DNA from: an uncultured Hungatella sp.
GTDB lineage: Bacteria > Bacillota > Clostridia > Lachnospirales > Lachnospiraceae
NCBI GenBank assembly: GCA_910577935.1
Contig: CAJTOT010000029.1
Span: forward strand, 14,744 to 44,886
Reading direction: 5' to 3'
DNA length: 30,143 nt
Each line of letters starts with the position of its first letter. The stretch's first letter is position 1. Shown piece after piece: positions 8,116 through 16,528 of the stretch. The notes under the pieces were generated by a model that worked only from the letters and a program-made list of their open reading frames with translations, did not search any database and had not been told where the DNA came from. The position numbers were made by a program, and so were the translations under genes.

Positions 8116-10212
8116 ATGGATAATGGTATGGAGGGTATGCTTGACACATACCTCTTTGAGACAAATTCCCTTTTAGACCGGTTGGACGAGATGCTGGTGG
8201 CTGATGAGAAGATCGGCGATTTTTCGCTGGATGACGTGAATGAGATTTTCCGTATCATGCATACCATCAAGGGTTCTTCTGCCATGATGGAGTTCGGTTC
8301 CCTGGCTGAGATCGCCCATCATATAGAAGATCTGTTCTTCTATATCAGGGATAAGGGCATTGATTCCCTGGACCCTCAGCACAAGAAGGAACTTTTTAAC
8401 CTGATGTTCCGTTCCGAGGATTTTCTGCGGGGACAGGTGGAGAAGGTGGAGGCCGGAGAAGCTCTGGATACGGATCTGGATTCTTTTTCCGCCGATATCA
8501 ACAATTTCCTTAAAAAGATCAGCGGCGCTCCCGTGGAAGAACCGGCAGCCTCCGGTTCCGCCGAGCCGGCTGCCGCCCCTGCGGCTGCGAACAACCTTCC
8601 CGATGACAAGGAAGCCGTATGTTTCCTTCATGTTTTTCTTGAAGAAGGCATCGGCATGGAGAACCTGCGGGCCTACATGATCATCAACGCCGTAAAAGAA
8701 TGCGGCATTGATTTCCGCTATTATCCGGAGAATATGGAGTCTAATTCCGAGACTTCTGCGGCTATTATAGAGGAAGGCTTCTTCATGGCCTTCAGTTCTG
8801 AGGAAGATGCCAACAAGGCCTCCGGTGTTCTGCGGACCCAGGGCCATATCCGCTCTTATGAGCTGACTTCCACGCCCGGACCGGAGCCCGAGGCTCCCGC
8901 CCCTGTCAAGGAACAGCCCGCCGCCGCTCCTGCCGAGGCTCCTTCCCCCGCCAAGCCGGCTCCGAAACCGGCCTCCCAGCCCAAGCCGGCCCAGGCTCAG
9001 AACGCCCCTGTGAAGCAGAACCTGATCAGCGTCAATCTGATGAAGCTGGACAGCCTGCAGAACATTGTGGGCGAGATCGTCATCACCGAATCCATGGTCA
9101 CCTCATCCCCTGAGCTGAATCAGTTGAGCCGGGATGCCTATGACAATTTCATGAAGTCGGCCCGCCAGCTGCGCAAGCTCACGGACGACCTGCAGGATAT
9201 TGCCATGTCCCTGAGGATGGTGCCCATCTCCGGCGTATTCCAGAAGATGAGCCGTATTGTCAGAGATATGAAGCAGAAGCTGAACAAGGATGTGCGCCTC
9301 ACTCTTGTAGGCGAGGACACGGAAGTTGACAAGACCATTGTGGACAGTATCCAGGACCCCATCATGCATATGGTCCGCAACGCTATGGACCACGGTATCG
9401 AGGACGATGTCCATGAGCGCACTGCCGCGGGCAAGAATCCCCAGGGCGAGATCATCCTCTCCGCCACTCATACCAGCAGCGAGGTGGTCATCACCATCGC
9501 CGACGACGGCAAGGGCATGAATCCGGACAAGCTCCTGGCCAAGGCAAGGGAGAAAGGGATTCTCACAAAACCGGAGAGCGAATATACTAAGAAGGAAGCT
9601 CTCGGCCTGATTATGCTGCCGGGCTTTTCTACCAACCAGGAAGTTACGGAATTCTCCGGCCGCGGCGTGGGCATGGACGTGGTTAAGAAGAACGTGGAAG
9701 CCGTAGGCGGCGTGGTGTCCCTCAACAGCGAGGAAGGACAGGGCACTACCTTCACCATGAAGATTCCTCTGACCATGGCTATCGTGGACGGCATGAGAGT
9801 GACTGTGGGCCGCTCCATTTTTACCATCCCCATCGCCAACATCCGCCAGTCCTTCAAGATCATGCCGGAGGAGATTATCCGGGACGAGAACGGCAACGAG
9901 ATGATCGAGCGCATGGACAGCTTTTACCCCGTGGTCCGTCTCCACCAGTTCTACAATATCGATACGGATATAGTCAATCTGGAGGACGGAATCCTTCTGT
10001 GGGTTGAGACCAGCGACCGCTCCTTCTGCCTGTTCGTCGATGAGCTTGTGGGAGAACAGCAGGTTGTTGTAAAGCCGTTCCCGGCCTTTTTGAACTTTTT
10101 CGAACTGAAGAATTTCGGCTATGCCGGCTGCACCATCCTGGGCGACGGCAACATCAGCATTATTCTCGATATTCAGAGTCTGTATTCGGTGGCTCTGGAG
10201 AATTCACAGTAG
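8116..10212 (+). CDS. cheA: Chemotaxis sensor histidine kinase CheA
   Basis: CheA autophosphorylates and passes phosphate to CheY and CheB under receptor control. Domains in order: P1 HPt (about 1-110) with the phosphorylated His49 in MHTIKGSSAMM; P2 response-regulator docking domain (about 170-255); an Ala/Pro/Gln-rich linker (about 258-300); P3 dimerisation helices; P4 ATPase with N-box HMVRNAMDHGIE, G1 DDGKGM and G2 GRGVGMDVV; and a C-terminal P5 CheW-like domain. The length of 698 residues is normal. The start is placed at ATG 8116, 8 bases after AGGTGG; the same frame opens at GTG 8104, but that would overlap the ribosome binding site. cheW follows after 15 bases. Expression probably depends on SigD. 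Confidence 0.97.
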   Translation: MDNGMEGMLDTYLFETNSLLDRLDEMLVADEKIGDFSLDDVNEIFRIMHTIKGSSAMMEFGSLAEIAHHIEDLFFYIRDKGIDSLDPQHKKELFNLMFRSEDFLRGQVEKVEAGEALDTDLDSFSADINNFLKKISGAPVEEPAASGSAEPAAAPAAANNLPDDKEAVCFLHVFLEEGIGMENLRAYMIINAVKECGIDFRYYPENMESNSETSAAIIEEGFFMAFSSEEDANKASGVLRTQGHIRSYELTSTPGPEPEAPAPVKEQPAAAPAEAPSPAKPAPKPASQPKPAQAQNAPVKQNLISVNLMKLDSLQNIVGEIVITESMVTSSPELNQLSRDAYDNFMKSARQLRKLTDDLQDIAMSLRMVPISGVFQKMSRIVRDMKQKLNKDVRLTLVGEDTEVDKTIVDSIQDPIMHMVRNAMDHGIEDDVHERTAAGKNPQGEIILSATHTSSEVVITIADDGKGMNPDKLLAKAREKGILTKPESEYTKKEALGLIMLPGFSTNQEVTEFSGRGVGMDVVKKNVEAVGGVVSLNSEEGQGTTFTMKIPLTMAIVDGMRVTVGRSIFTIPIANIRQSFKIMPEEIIRDENGNEMIERMDSFYPVVRLHQFYNIDTDIVNLEDGILLWVETSDRSFCLFVDELVGEQQVVVKPFPAFLNFFELKNFGYAGCTILGDGNISIILDIQSLYSVALENSQ

Positions 10213-10227
10213 AGGGGAGGAATTATC

Positions 10228-10713
10228 ATGTCTGAACAGTTAAACACTCAGGACCTTCAGGATATGTCCGACACGGACGTGGAGGAAGAGGTTTCCACCA
10301 TAGAGCGCTGCCTCACCTTTGAATCCGGAGAGCTTGTTCTGTATATCAGCACCAACTATGTAATTGAGATTATCAACAACCACACCATAACGACTCTGCC
10401 TCTGATGCCTTCTTATATTAAGGGAATCATCAACTTGAGAGGCCAGATCCTTCCTGTAGTGGATATCCAGCAGCTTATGGGCAAGTACGATCCGGACGCT
10501 CCGGAAAAGACCTGTATCATCGTCCTGGATATTGATTCTGTCTCACTGGGAATCATCGTGGATTCCGTCCGGCAGGTGATCGATATCGATCTGAAGAATG
10601 TACGCCCCATTCCCCTTAAGCGTCAGCAGAAGCTCCTCAACGGAATGGTGACTATGGAAGACGGAAGCGTCTTTATGTCTATCGACTGTCAGGCGCTCTC
10701 CACACCTCAGTAA
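10228..10713 (+). CDS. cheW: Chemotaxis coupling protein CheW
   Basis: A 161-residue single-domain CheW that bridges CheA P5 and the receptor tips in the array. The first 25 residues are an acidic extension. The core has typical motifs such as YIKGIINLRGQILPVVDI and GIIVDSVRQV. A GGGAGG site lies 8 bases upstream and the gene starts 15 bases after cheA, so the two are co-transcribed. It is followed by a 162-base gap containing repeats before cheR. Confidence 0.96.
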   Translation: MSEQLNTQDLQDMSDTDVEEEVSTIERCLTFESGELVLYISTNYVIEIINNHTITTLPLMPSYIKGIINLRGQILPVVDIQQLMGKYDPDAPEKTCIIVLDIDSVSLGIIVDSVRQVIDIDLKNVRPIPLKRQQKLLNGMVTMEDGSVFMSIDCQALSTPQ

Positions 10714-10725
10714 ATCCCGCATAGC

Positions 10726-10806
10726 GCGGCGCCGACAGGTTTTGACCGATGCTTCGCAGTCCGGAACACTGCGGCGCCGGAACGTTTTGCCGGATGCTTC
10801 ACAATC
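10726..10806 (+). repeat. Degenerate 45-base-period tandem repeat within the che operon
   Basis: Two 36-base units (10726-10761 and 10771-10806) match at 29 of 36 positions by my count. Both begin GCGGCGCCG and share GATGCTTC near the end. They are 45 bases apart, in the gap between cheW and cheR. The period is a multiple of three, but no start codon or ribosome binding site makes a gene likely. It resembles small dispersed intergenic repeats. Confidence 0.7.
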
Positions 10807-10808
10807 TG

Positions 10809-10832
10809 TTGGGCAGTCATAAGGCTGCCCAA
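10809..10832 (+). other. Perfect 8-bp stem-loop upstream of cheR
   Basis: TTGGGCAG and CTGCCCAA pair around an 8-base loop directly after the tandem repeat. No T-run follows, so it is probably not an efficient terminator. It may be an mRNA processing or stability element inside the che transcript. Confidence 0.5.
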
Positions 10833-10875
10833 TCACTGTATATCGTAACAGTTTATAAGACAGGGGGGATTCACC

Positions 10876-11694
10876 ATGCTGACACTGACAGATAAGGATT
10901 TTCAGCGTCTCTACAGCCATATTAAACAACACTACGGGATTGATCTGAGCAAAAAAAAGCAGCTTATTGTTAGCCGGCTTTCCCATACTCTTTCTTCCCA
11001 GGGCTACGGGGATTTCACAGCCTACGTAGATGATATTATCTCCGGCCGGGATCCGGATATGGTCACGGCCATGCTGAATAAGCTCACCACCAACTATACG
11101 TATTTTCTCCGTGAGGAGGACCATTTTAAATATCTGTGGGATGTGGTGCTTCCGGAGCTGGAGCAAAAGCATGCCAGGGATAAGGTTCTCTGCATCTGGA
11201 GCGCCGGCTGTTCTTCCGGCGAGGAGCCCTATACCATCTCCATGTACCTGAAAGAATATTTTGGCGCCAAGGCTTCCCAGTGGGACACCAGATTGCTGGC
11301 CACGGACATCTCTCAAAAGATCCTGAACACGGCCATAACGGCGTCTTACAACGACGAGAGCCTCTCTTCTCTTCCGGCAACCTGGAAACAGAAGTATTTT
11401 GTCAAAAAGCAGGGGGGTGGCTACACGGTGTCTCCCGCCATCAGGCAGAATGTTATTTTCCGTCCTTTCAATCTCATGGACCCCATTCAGTTCAAAAAGA
11501 AATTTGATCTGATTTTCTGCAGAAATGTAATGATCTATTTTGATCAGGACACCAAGGACGCCCTTGTCCGCCGCTTTTACAACGCCACCCTCCCAGGCGG
11601 CCACCTTTTCATCGGCCACTCTGAGGGACTTACCAAGGCCACCTGTCCTTATGACTATATTCAGCCGGCCATTTATCGAAAAAAACAGGCTTAA
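10876..11694 (+). CDS. cheR: Chemotaxis protein methyltransferase CheR
   Basis: A 272-residue SAM-dependent methyltransferase that methylates glutamates on chemoreceptors. The N-terminal helical domain (to about residue 80) ends in TTNYTYFLRE. The catalytic domain has the SAM-binding WSAGCSSGEEPYTI, then FCRNVMIYF and FIGHSEGL. All standard family motifs are intact and the length is typical. A GGGGGG-type site precedes the ATG. It lies between cheW and cheB in one orientation, which gives matched receptor methylation and demethylation in one operon. Confidence 0.97.
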   Translation: MLTLTDKDFQRLYSHIKQHYGIDLSKKKQLIVSRLSHTLSSQGYGDFTAYVDDIISGRDPDMVTAMLNKLTTNYTYFLREEDHFKYLWDVVLPELEQKHARDKVLCIWSAGCSSGEEPYTISMYLKEYFGAKASQWDTRLLATDISQKILNTAITASYNDESLSSLPATWKQKYFVKKQGGGYTVSPAIRQNVIFRPFNLMDPIQFKKKFDLIFCRNVMIYFDQDTKDALVRRFYNATLPGGHLFIGHSEGLTKATCPYDYIQPAIYRKKQA

Positions 11695-11740
11695 GACCGC
11701 TCTCCAACAGCGGTTGCCAGGAAAGAAAGAAGGTTAGATT

Positions 11741-12796
11741 ATGCAGCAAAAAATCCGTGTCATGGTTGTGGACGATTCCCTTGTGTTCCGAACCTGGCTG
11801 ATCCAGAACCTGTCGGCAGATTCCCGTTTTGAGGTGGTGGGCTATGCAGTCAACGCGCTGGATGCTAAGAATAAGCTTCCCATGCTGAAGCCGGATATTA
11901 TGACCCTGGATATTGAGATGCCCGGCATGACGGGTCTGGAGTTTTTAAAAGAGGTTCTTCCCTCCCACCCCGTTCCGGTTATTCTGGTATCTTCCCTCAA
12001 TGTAAGAGTCTTTGACGCTCTGGCGGCGGGAGCCGTGGATTTTGTCCGCAAGCCGGAGGAAGGCCAGAGAGACGCTTTTCTCAGAAACCTCATGACAAAG
12101 CTGACCATAGGCAAAAATGCCCGTGTCCGTCTTCCCCAGTCTGTGCCGGCGGCAGCTCCGGCTGCTGCTGTGCGGACCGTCTCCTCCATGCCCCATGTCA
12201 GCCATATTCCCGGCGGCAGCTCCGGTATCGATCTCATCGCCATCGGCGCTTCCACCGGCGGAACCGAGGCTATCCTGGAAGTTGTGCGGCAGTTTCCCGC
12301 CAAGATGCCGGGAATTGTCATCACCCAGCATATGCCTCCGGGCTTTACTGCCATGTACGCAGAACGCCTCAACCGCATCTGCAAGCTGGAAGTAAAAGAG
12401 GCCGTCCACGGAGACAAGGTGCGTCCCGGACTGGTTCTTCTGGCCCCCGGCGGCCTTCAGATGCGGGTGGTCCGTCTGGGGGCGGGCTACAGCGTCAGCT
12501 GCACGGAGGAAGCGAAAGTCAGCGGCCATAAGCCTTCTGTAGATGTACTGTTTGATTCTGTCGCCGCCAATGTGAGAAACCGGGCCATCGGCGTGATCCT
12601 CACGGGAATGGGAGCCGACGGCGCCGCCGGCATGATGCGCATGAGAAAGGCCGGCGCTTACACCATCGGCCAGGACCGTGATTCCTGTGTGGTTTACGGA
12701 ATGCCCATGGAAGCGTTCAAAATCGGAGCTGTGTGCCAGCAGGCAGCCTTGAGCAACATTCCTCAGGTTGTTCTCGCCCAGCTTGCCAAGGGATAA
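11741..12796 (+). CDS. cheB: Chemotaxis methylesterase/glutamine deamidase CheB
   Basis: A 351-residue two-domain protein. The receiver domain (1-120) has VVDDS, the phosphoacceptor Asp57 in LDIEMPG, and Lys104. An Ala/Pro-rich linker leads to the methylesterase domain (about 162-351) with the catalytic triad Ser171 (GASTGG), His197 (TQHMPP) and Asp293 (GMGADG). These sit at a constant +7 offset from the Salmonella enzyme. When phosphorylated by CheA it removes methyl groups from receptors. It lies 46 bases after cheR, with a GAAGG-type site before the ATG. Confidence 0.97.
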   Translation: MQQKIRVMVVDDSLVFRTWLIQNLSADSRFEVVGYAVNALDAKNKLPMLKPDIMTLDIEMPGMTGLEFLKEVLPSHPVPVILVSSLNVRVFDALAAGAVDFVRKPEEGQRDAFLRNLMTKLTIGKNARVRLPQSVPAAAPAAAVRTVSSMPHVSHIPGGSSGIDLIAIGASTGGTEAILEVVRQFPAKMPGIVITQHMPPGFTAMYAERLNRICKLEVKEAVHGDKVRPGLVLLAPGGLQMRVVRLGAGYSVSCTEEAKVSGHKPSVDVLFDSVAANVRNRAIGVILTGMGADGAAGMMRMRKAGAYTIGQDRDSCVVYGMPMEAFKIGAVCQQAALSNIPQVVLAQLAKG

Positions 12797-12821
12797 CAGA
12801 AAAAGTTTGGAGTGATGATAC

Positions 12822-13817
12822 ATGTCCCCTAAGAGAAGCATATCTCCGCACAAAAAAGACAGCTATTCATCTGGTTCTGATATCCTGCCTCCCCCCGGCA
12901 GGCGGCCGCATGTGGCCTCACAGCATAAACCAAAAAGGAGCAAGACGGAAGTGGCGCTTACGGCAGGAATTCTGACTGCCGCCACTGCCCTGTCCGTCAG
13001 CCTTTTTGCCTATTTCCGCCCTTTCTCGGCAGAAGATATCCGCTCGGCGGCCTCTGGTCTCTATACCTATGTGGCCCGGCGCGTGTCAGAAATGAGAACT
13101 TCCCGGCCAGAGACTTCTGTTGCTTCTATAGAGGAAACTGCCGATGAAACCCAGATCTCCGAGACCGAAGGAGACGGCCAGGATCTTACGGAAATCTCCC
13201 AGATGGCCAGAACCGATGAGTTGGGGGATATCTCTGACATGACCACAGAGACTGTCTTTCCTCCCCAGGACACCATCTACTCCTGTATGCTGGACTCTGC
13301 CATCGGCCCTCTCTTCTACTACAACCAGGGAGATATCCGGTGGAAAGAGTATCTCTACGGCGGCGAGGACCGCATCAGCAAGTACGGATGCGGGCCTGTG
13401 TGCGTGGCGATGATTATCAACAGCTTCTCTTCCCAGCCTGTAAGTCCGGTGGAGATGGCCGACTGGTCTGCCGCCAACGGATACTATGCCCGCCAGAGCG
13501 GTTCCTACCACGGCCTGATTCCCGGAAGTCTCTCCGCCTTCGGACTCCAGGTGGAAAGCGTCACGGAGCGCACTCCTGAACATGTCTCTGAGCTTCTCTC
13601 CACCGGCCACATCCTGGTAGCCCTCATGGGAAAGGGAAGTCTGACGGAGAACGGCCATTTTATCATCATCGCCCAGCTCTGCGACAACGGCAACGTGTAC
13701 ATCGCGGACCCTGCCAGCTATGAAAACAGCACCAAAGAGTGGGATCTCCAGCTTTTGATGAACGAGCTGAAGCGCAGCTACGACAGCGGCGGGCCTCTGT
13801 GGGCCGTGTCCCGGTGA
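12822..13817 (+). CDS. Membrane-anchored C39-like cysteine peptidase domain protein
   Basis: A 331-residue protein whose biological role I do not recognise. The N-terminal 43 residues are basic and hydrophilic, followed by one membrane helix (about 44-65). Residues 90-150 form an acidic Ser/Thr/Glu-rich linker that looks extracellular. The C-terminal domain (about 163-331) matches Peptidase_C39_2: YNQGDIRW with a possible oxyanion Gln169, catalytic Cys190 in KYGCGPVC, His279 in NGHFIIIAQ and Asp296 in YIADPAS. It begins 25 bases after cheB in the same orientation, so it is probably the last gene of the che operon. It may process cell-wall or surface peptides; a chemotaxis link is inference from position only. 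Confidence 0.83.
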   Translation: MSPKRSISPHKKDSYSSGSDILPPPGRRPHVASQHKPKRSKTEVALTAGILTAATALSVSLFAYFRPFSAEDIRSAASGLYTYVARRVSEMRTSRPETSVASIEETADETQISETEGDGQDLTEISQMARTDELGDISDMTTETVFPPQDTIYSCMLDSAIGPLFYYNQGDIRWKEYLYGGEDRISKYGCGPVCVAMIINSFSSQPVSPVEMADWSAANGYYARQSGSYHGLIPGSLSAFGLQVESVTERTPEHVSELLSTGHILVALMGKGSLTENGHFIIIAQLCDNGNVYIADPASYENSTKEWDLQLLMNELKRSYDSGGPLWAVSR

Positions 13818-13820
13818 CGG

Positions 13821-14029
13821 CTTTTCCGAGTTGAACAAGGTCACAGCGTCGCGCCGTCCAGAATGATCTTTCCTCTGTCCGGTTTCACAATCCCCGCGAT
13901 GCAGCCCGGATTCTTCCTTTTCTTCCGCCATCACCCCGGCTGCCCGCCCCAGGGCTGCCTGTTTGGCATCTTTTTGTGTTCCGGCAAGCTGACGGCCAGA
14001 AGCACCGCCGCCGCTGCCATCTGTCTCAT
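13821..14029 (-). pseudogene. Remnant resembling a modA start joined to a modC fragment (deletion scar)
   Basis: An ATG at 14027-14029 overlaps the stop of the upstream MOSC-MogA gene by four bases (ATGA), as in translational coupling. It reads MRQMAAAAVLLAVSL, like a lipoprotein signal, then needs a one-base shift to continue as LAGTQKDAKQAALGRAAG. From 13903 to 13841 another frame reads CIAGIVKPDRGKIILDG and then stops; this resembles the segment after Walker A in molybdate ATPase ModC. A further shift gives LFNSEK (13838-13821), again as expected in ModC. I infer that modA, modB and the start of modC were deleted. The fragments are short, so the identities need a protein search. Confidence 0.5.
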
Positions 14030-14967
14030 TCCCTTCCGCACTCGGAGGCGGTTCCTCTTAAAACCTCCAGCCCGTGGGGCAGGGAATCCAGAACATACCC
14101 CAGACTCTCTCTCACCGCCTTGGGGCTTCCAGGCAGATTGATAATCAGGGTCTTTCCCCGGATCACGGACACTCCCCGGCCGAACATGGCTCTGTCCGTA
14201 ACCTCCATGGACCGGTGCCTGATATACTCCGCGATGCCCGGCGCGTTCCTGTCCGCCACCGCCGCAGTGGCCTCGGGAGTCTGGTCCCTCCCTGAAAATC
14301 CTGTCCCGCCGCTGGTCACTACCAGGTCCACCTGCCTTCTGTCCGCCAGACGCTTAAGCTGTGTCTTAAGCGCCGCCGGCTCATCTGGGATAACTACCGT
14401 CTCCACCACCTGATAGCCCGCCTCCTCAAGCATCTTCGCCGCCGCCGGCCCGCTCTCATCCTTCCTCTCTCCCCTGGCTCCCTTGTCGCTCACGGTGACC
14501 ACCGCCGCCGTAAAAGGCCTGTCAAAGGCGGGAAATTCCACTGTCATCACGTCGCCTGCAAGGATATCCCCCTCCTTCTCCACCTCCGCGAACACGCCCT
14601 CATGGGGCATGATGCACTCTCCCATGCGCCTGAAGATCTCGCAGCAGCTGTGGCACTCCTTTCCGATCTGCGTCATCCGAAGCCGGGCCGTGCCCACAAG
14701 GAGACGACTTCCCACCGGCAGGTTTTTAAAATCAATGCCCTCCACCACCAGATTCTCTCCGAAGGCGCCGTGGCCCACGCCGGCCCCCTTTTCATTAAAA
14801 GCCTTTACCTTGTCGTAAGACAGAAGGCTTATCTGCCGATGCCAGTCTCCCGCGTGGGCGTCTCCGTCTATGCCGTGGCGGGGGCGGACATGGACTCTGT
14901 CCACCTCATGCTTCTGCGTTCCCTTCTTCTCGCTGACACAGACCGCCTTTACTGTTCCTGTCAACAT
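14026..14967 (-). CDS. MOSC domain-MogA/MoaB fusion protein (molybdenum cofactor)
   Basis: A 313-residue fusion. Residues 1-150 are a MOSC domain (GIDGDAHAGDWHRQISLL, GAFGENLVVEG, Cys-rich GKECHSCCEIF), a family that handles sulfur in molybdenum-cofactor chemistry. Residues about 155-313 are a MogA/MoaB-type molybdopterin adenylyltransferase domain (VVTVSDKGARGER, VTSGGTGFSGRDQTPEAT, INLPGSPKAVRE). The start is ATG 14967, 8 bases after AAGGGGG and 13 bases after moaC; the frame is open further upstream but would overlap moaC. It is the last intact gene of the molybdopterin operon. MOSC and MogA domains are normally separate, though such fusions occur in clostridia. Confidence 0.9.
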   Translation of the reverse strand: MLTGTVKAVCVSEKKGTQKHEVDRVHVRPRHGIDGDAHAGDWHRQISLLSYDKVKAFNEKGAGVGHGAFGENLVVEGIDFKNLPVGSRLLVGTARLRMTQIGKECHSCCEIFRRMGECIMPHEGVFAEVEKEGDILAGDVMTVEFPAFDRPFTAAVVTVSDKGARGERKDESGPAAAKMLEEAGYQVVETVVIPDEPAALKTQLKRLADRRQVDLVVTSGGTGFSGRDQTPEATAAVADRNAPGIAEYIRHRSMEVTDRAMFGRGVSVIRGKTLIINLPGSPKAVRESLGYVLDSLPHGLEVLRGTASECGRE

Positions 14968-14980
14968 GACATATCCCCCT

Positions 14981-15475
14981 TTACATTTCCTCTGTCCTGA
15001 TTCTAGGATTGGCAAACTCCCCGCTTTTTCCGCCGGTTTTCTTCTCCAGATAAACCTGGCCGATCTCCATGGACTTGTCCACCGCCTTGCACATGTCATA
15101 GATGGTCAGCAGAGCCACGGTGACGCCTGTGAGAGCCTCCATCTCCACCCCTGTCTTCCCCGTGGTCCGGGCTGTACACACGGCCTCAATCTGGCAAGTC
15201 TCCTCCTTCATCTCAAAATCTATGGTCAGTTTTGTCAGGTTCAGCCCGTGGCACAGGGGAATCAGCTCCCAGGTCTTCTTGGCCCCCATGATTCCCGCCG
15301 TCCTGGCCACGGCCAGCACGTCCCCCTTTTTCATGGCTCCCTGAGCCACTTGTTCAAAGCACTCAGGGTTCAGAAAGATGCTCCCCCTGGCCACGGCCTC
15401 CCGCCTGGTGTCCTCCTTGTCCCCCACATCTACCATGCGGGCGTTTCCCTGTCTGTCAAAATGTGTAAATTCCAT
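14981..15475 (-). CDS. moaC: Cyclic pyranopterin monophosphate synthase MoaC
   Basis: A 164-residue enzyme that converts the MoaA product to cyclic pyranopterin monophosphate in molybdenum-cofactor synthesis. Family motifs are intact: MVDVGDKEDTRREA near the N-terminus, GAKKTWELIPLCHGL with His76, GVEMEALTGV, and YDMCKAVDKSM with Asp127, Lys130 and Lys134 near the active site. The length is typical. A GGGAGGG site precedes the ATG; the gene lies 24 bases after moaA and 13 bases before the MOSC-MogA gene. Confidence 0.96.
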   Translation of the reverse strand: MEFTHFDRQGNARMVDVGDKEDTRREAVARGSIFLNPECFEQVAQGAMKKGDVLAVARTAGIMGAKKTWELIPLCHGLNLTKLTIDFEMKEETCQIEAVCTARTTGKTGVEMEALTGVTVALLTIYDMCKAVDKSMEIGQVYLEKKTGGKSGEFANPRIRTEEM

Positions 15476-15499
15476 ATCACCCTCCCATACTTGCCGATA

Positions 15500-16528
15500 T
15501 CATCCGCCGATGCTTGCCATATTGCCATATTCTGTCATCTGCTCCGGATTCTCAAAACAGTGGGCTCCCGGCTTGTTCCACACTGCCTGCCTCATGGCCT
15601 CCACAAGCCGCTCTTCTTTCTCATCCTCCGGCAGGCTTCCCCGGAGAATAGGTTTTAAATCCACTCCGTCCTCATAACACAGGCAGCTTTTGAGATAGCC
15701 CTCGGAGGTCAGGCGCACCCGGTTGCAGCTGCCGCAGAATTTTCCGTGGACGGCGCTGATAAAACCGATGCTTCCCTGAAATCCGGGAATCCTGTAGTAT
15801 ACCGCCGGCCCGTTGCCGTGGCGCCTGTGGTCCTCCTCCATCTTCGGGTGTATGCGCCGGAGACGGTCCAACAGCACACGATGGTCCACTGCCTGGTACA
15901 GCTTCCCCCATCCGATAGGCATCATCTCGATAAACCGCACATCCACAGGGTAATCCGCAGCCAGCTGCAGCAGCTCCTGCCAGCCCCCGCCGCCGTACCC
16001 GCAGCCCAGCTGCGGCGCCACTTCCTTCATATCCAGAGACACTGCATTGATCTTCACCGGAAAATGCCTTTCACTGCCTGCGTCAGCCGAGCGCCTTATA
16101 GACTTTAGCACCTTTCCAAGCTCTCCCCCTCCGGTCAGTCCGGCGTACAGCTCAGGGTCGAGGGTATCCAGGCTGATGTTGATGCCGTCGATTCCCGCCT
16201 GGACCAGAGGGTCGAGATACTCCTCCAGCAGCATGCCGTTGGTGGTGATGGTCACCTCCTGGATTCCCGGAGTCTCTTTCAGCATGCGGACAAAATCGCA
16301 GCACCCCAGCCGTACAAGAGGTTCCCCGCCGGTCACTTTGATCTTCCGGATTCCCAGCACAGCGCCGCAGGCGGCAAGCCGCGCCGCCTCCTCCAGACTC
16401 AGAATTTCCCTCACAGACACCTTGGCTGCTCCCTCCGGCATGCAGTAGCGGCAGCGCAGATTGCAGCGGTCCGTGATGGATATCCGCATATAGTCGATTT
16501 CCCGTCCCAAATGATCTTTCACAATCAC
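15500..16528 (-). CDS. moaA: GTP 3',8-cyclase MoaA (radical SAM)
   Basis: A 342-residue radical-SAM enzyme for the first step of molybdopterin synthesis. The N-terminal cluster motif is C22-x3-C26-x2-C29 (TDRCNLRCRYC). A second Cys set for the C-terminal 4Fe-4S cluster is FCGSCNRVRL plus the KSCLC cysteines, and the C-terminus is the catalytically important Gly-Gly (SIGG). The frame is open well upstream, but that stretch is basic and unlike MoaA. I place the start at GTG 16528: its GTGA overlaps the stop of the XdhC-like remnant, with GGAGG 4 bases upstream. GTG 16522 (10-base spacing) is the alternative. Confidence 0.93.
   Translation of the reverse strand: MIVKDHLGREIDYMRISITDRCNLRCRYCMPEGAAKVSVREILSLEEAARLAACGAVLGIRKIKVTGGEPLVRLGCCDFVRMLKETPGIQEVTITTNGMLLEEYLDPLVQAGIDGINISLDTLDPELYAGLTGGGELGKVLKSIRRSADAGSERHFPVKINAVSLDMKEVAPQLGCGYGGGGWQELLQLAADYPVDVRFIEMMPIGWGKLYQAVDHRVLLDRLRRIHPKMEEDHRRHGNGPAVYYRIPGFQGSIGFISAVHGKFCGSCNRVRLTSEGYLKSCLCYEDGVDLKPILRGSLPEDEKEERLVEAMRQAVWNKPGAHCFENPEQMTEYGNMASIGG

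Noticed and set aside
9103..9945. A 280-codon minus-strand open frame inside cheA
   Set aside because: It is the antisense shadow of the CheA kinase core; the composition is His-rich and unlike a protein.
10543..11619. A 358-codon minus-strand frame across cheW/cheR with an internal repeat reading DCEAS..CRRR
   Set aside because: The apparent protein repeat is just the translated intergenic tandem repeat, and both ends are antisense to cheW and cheR.
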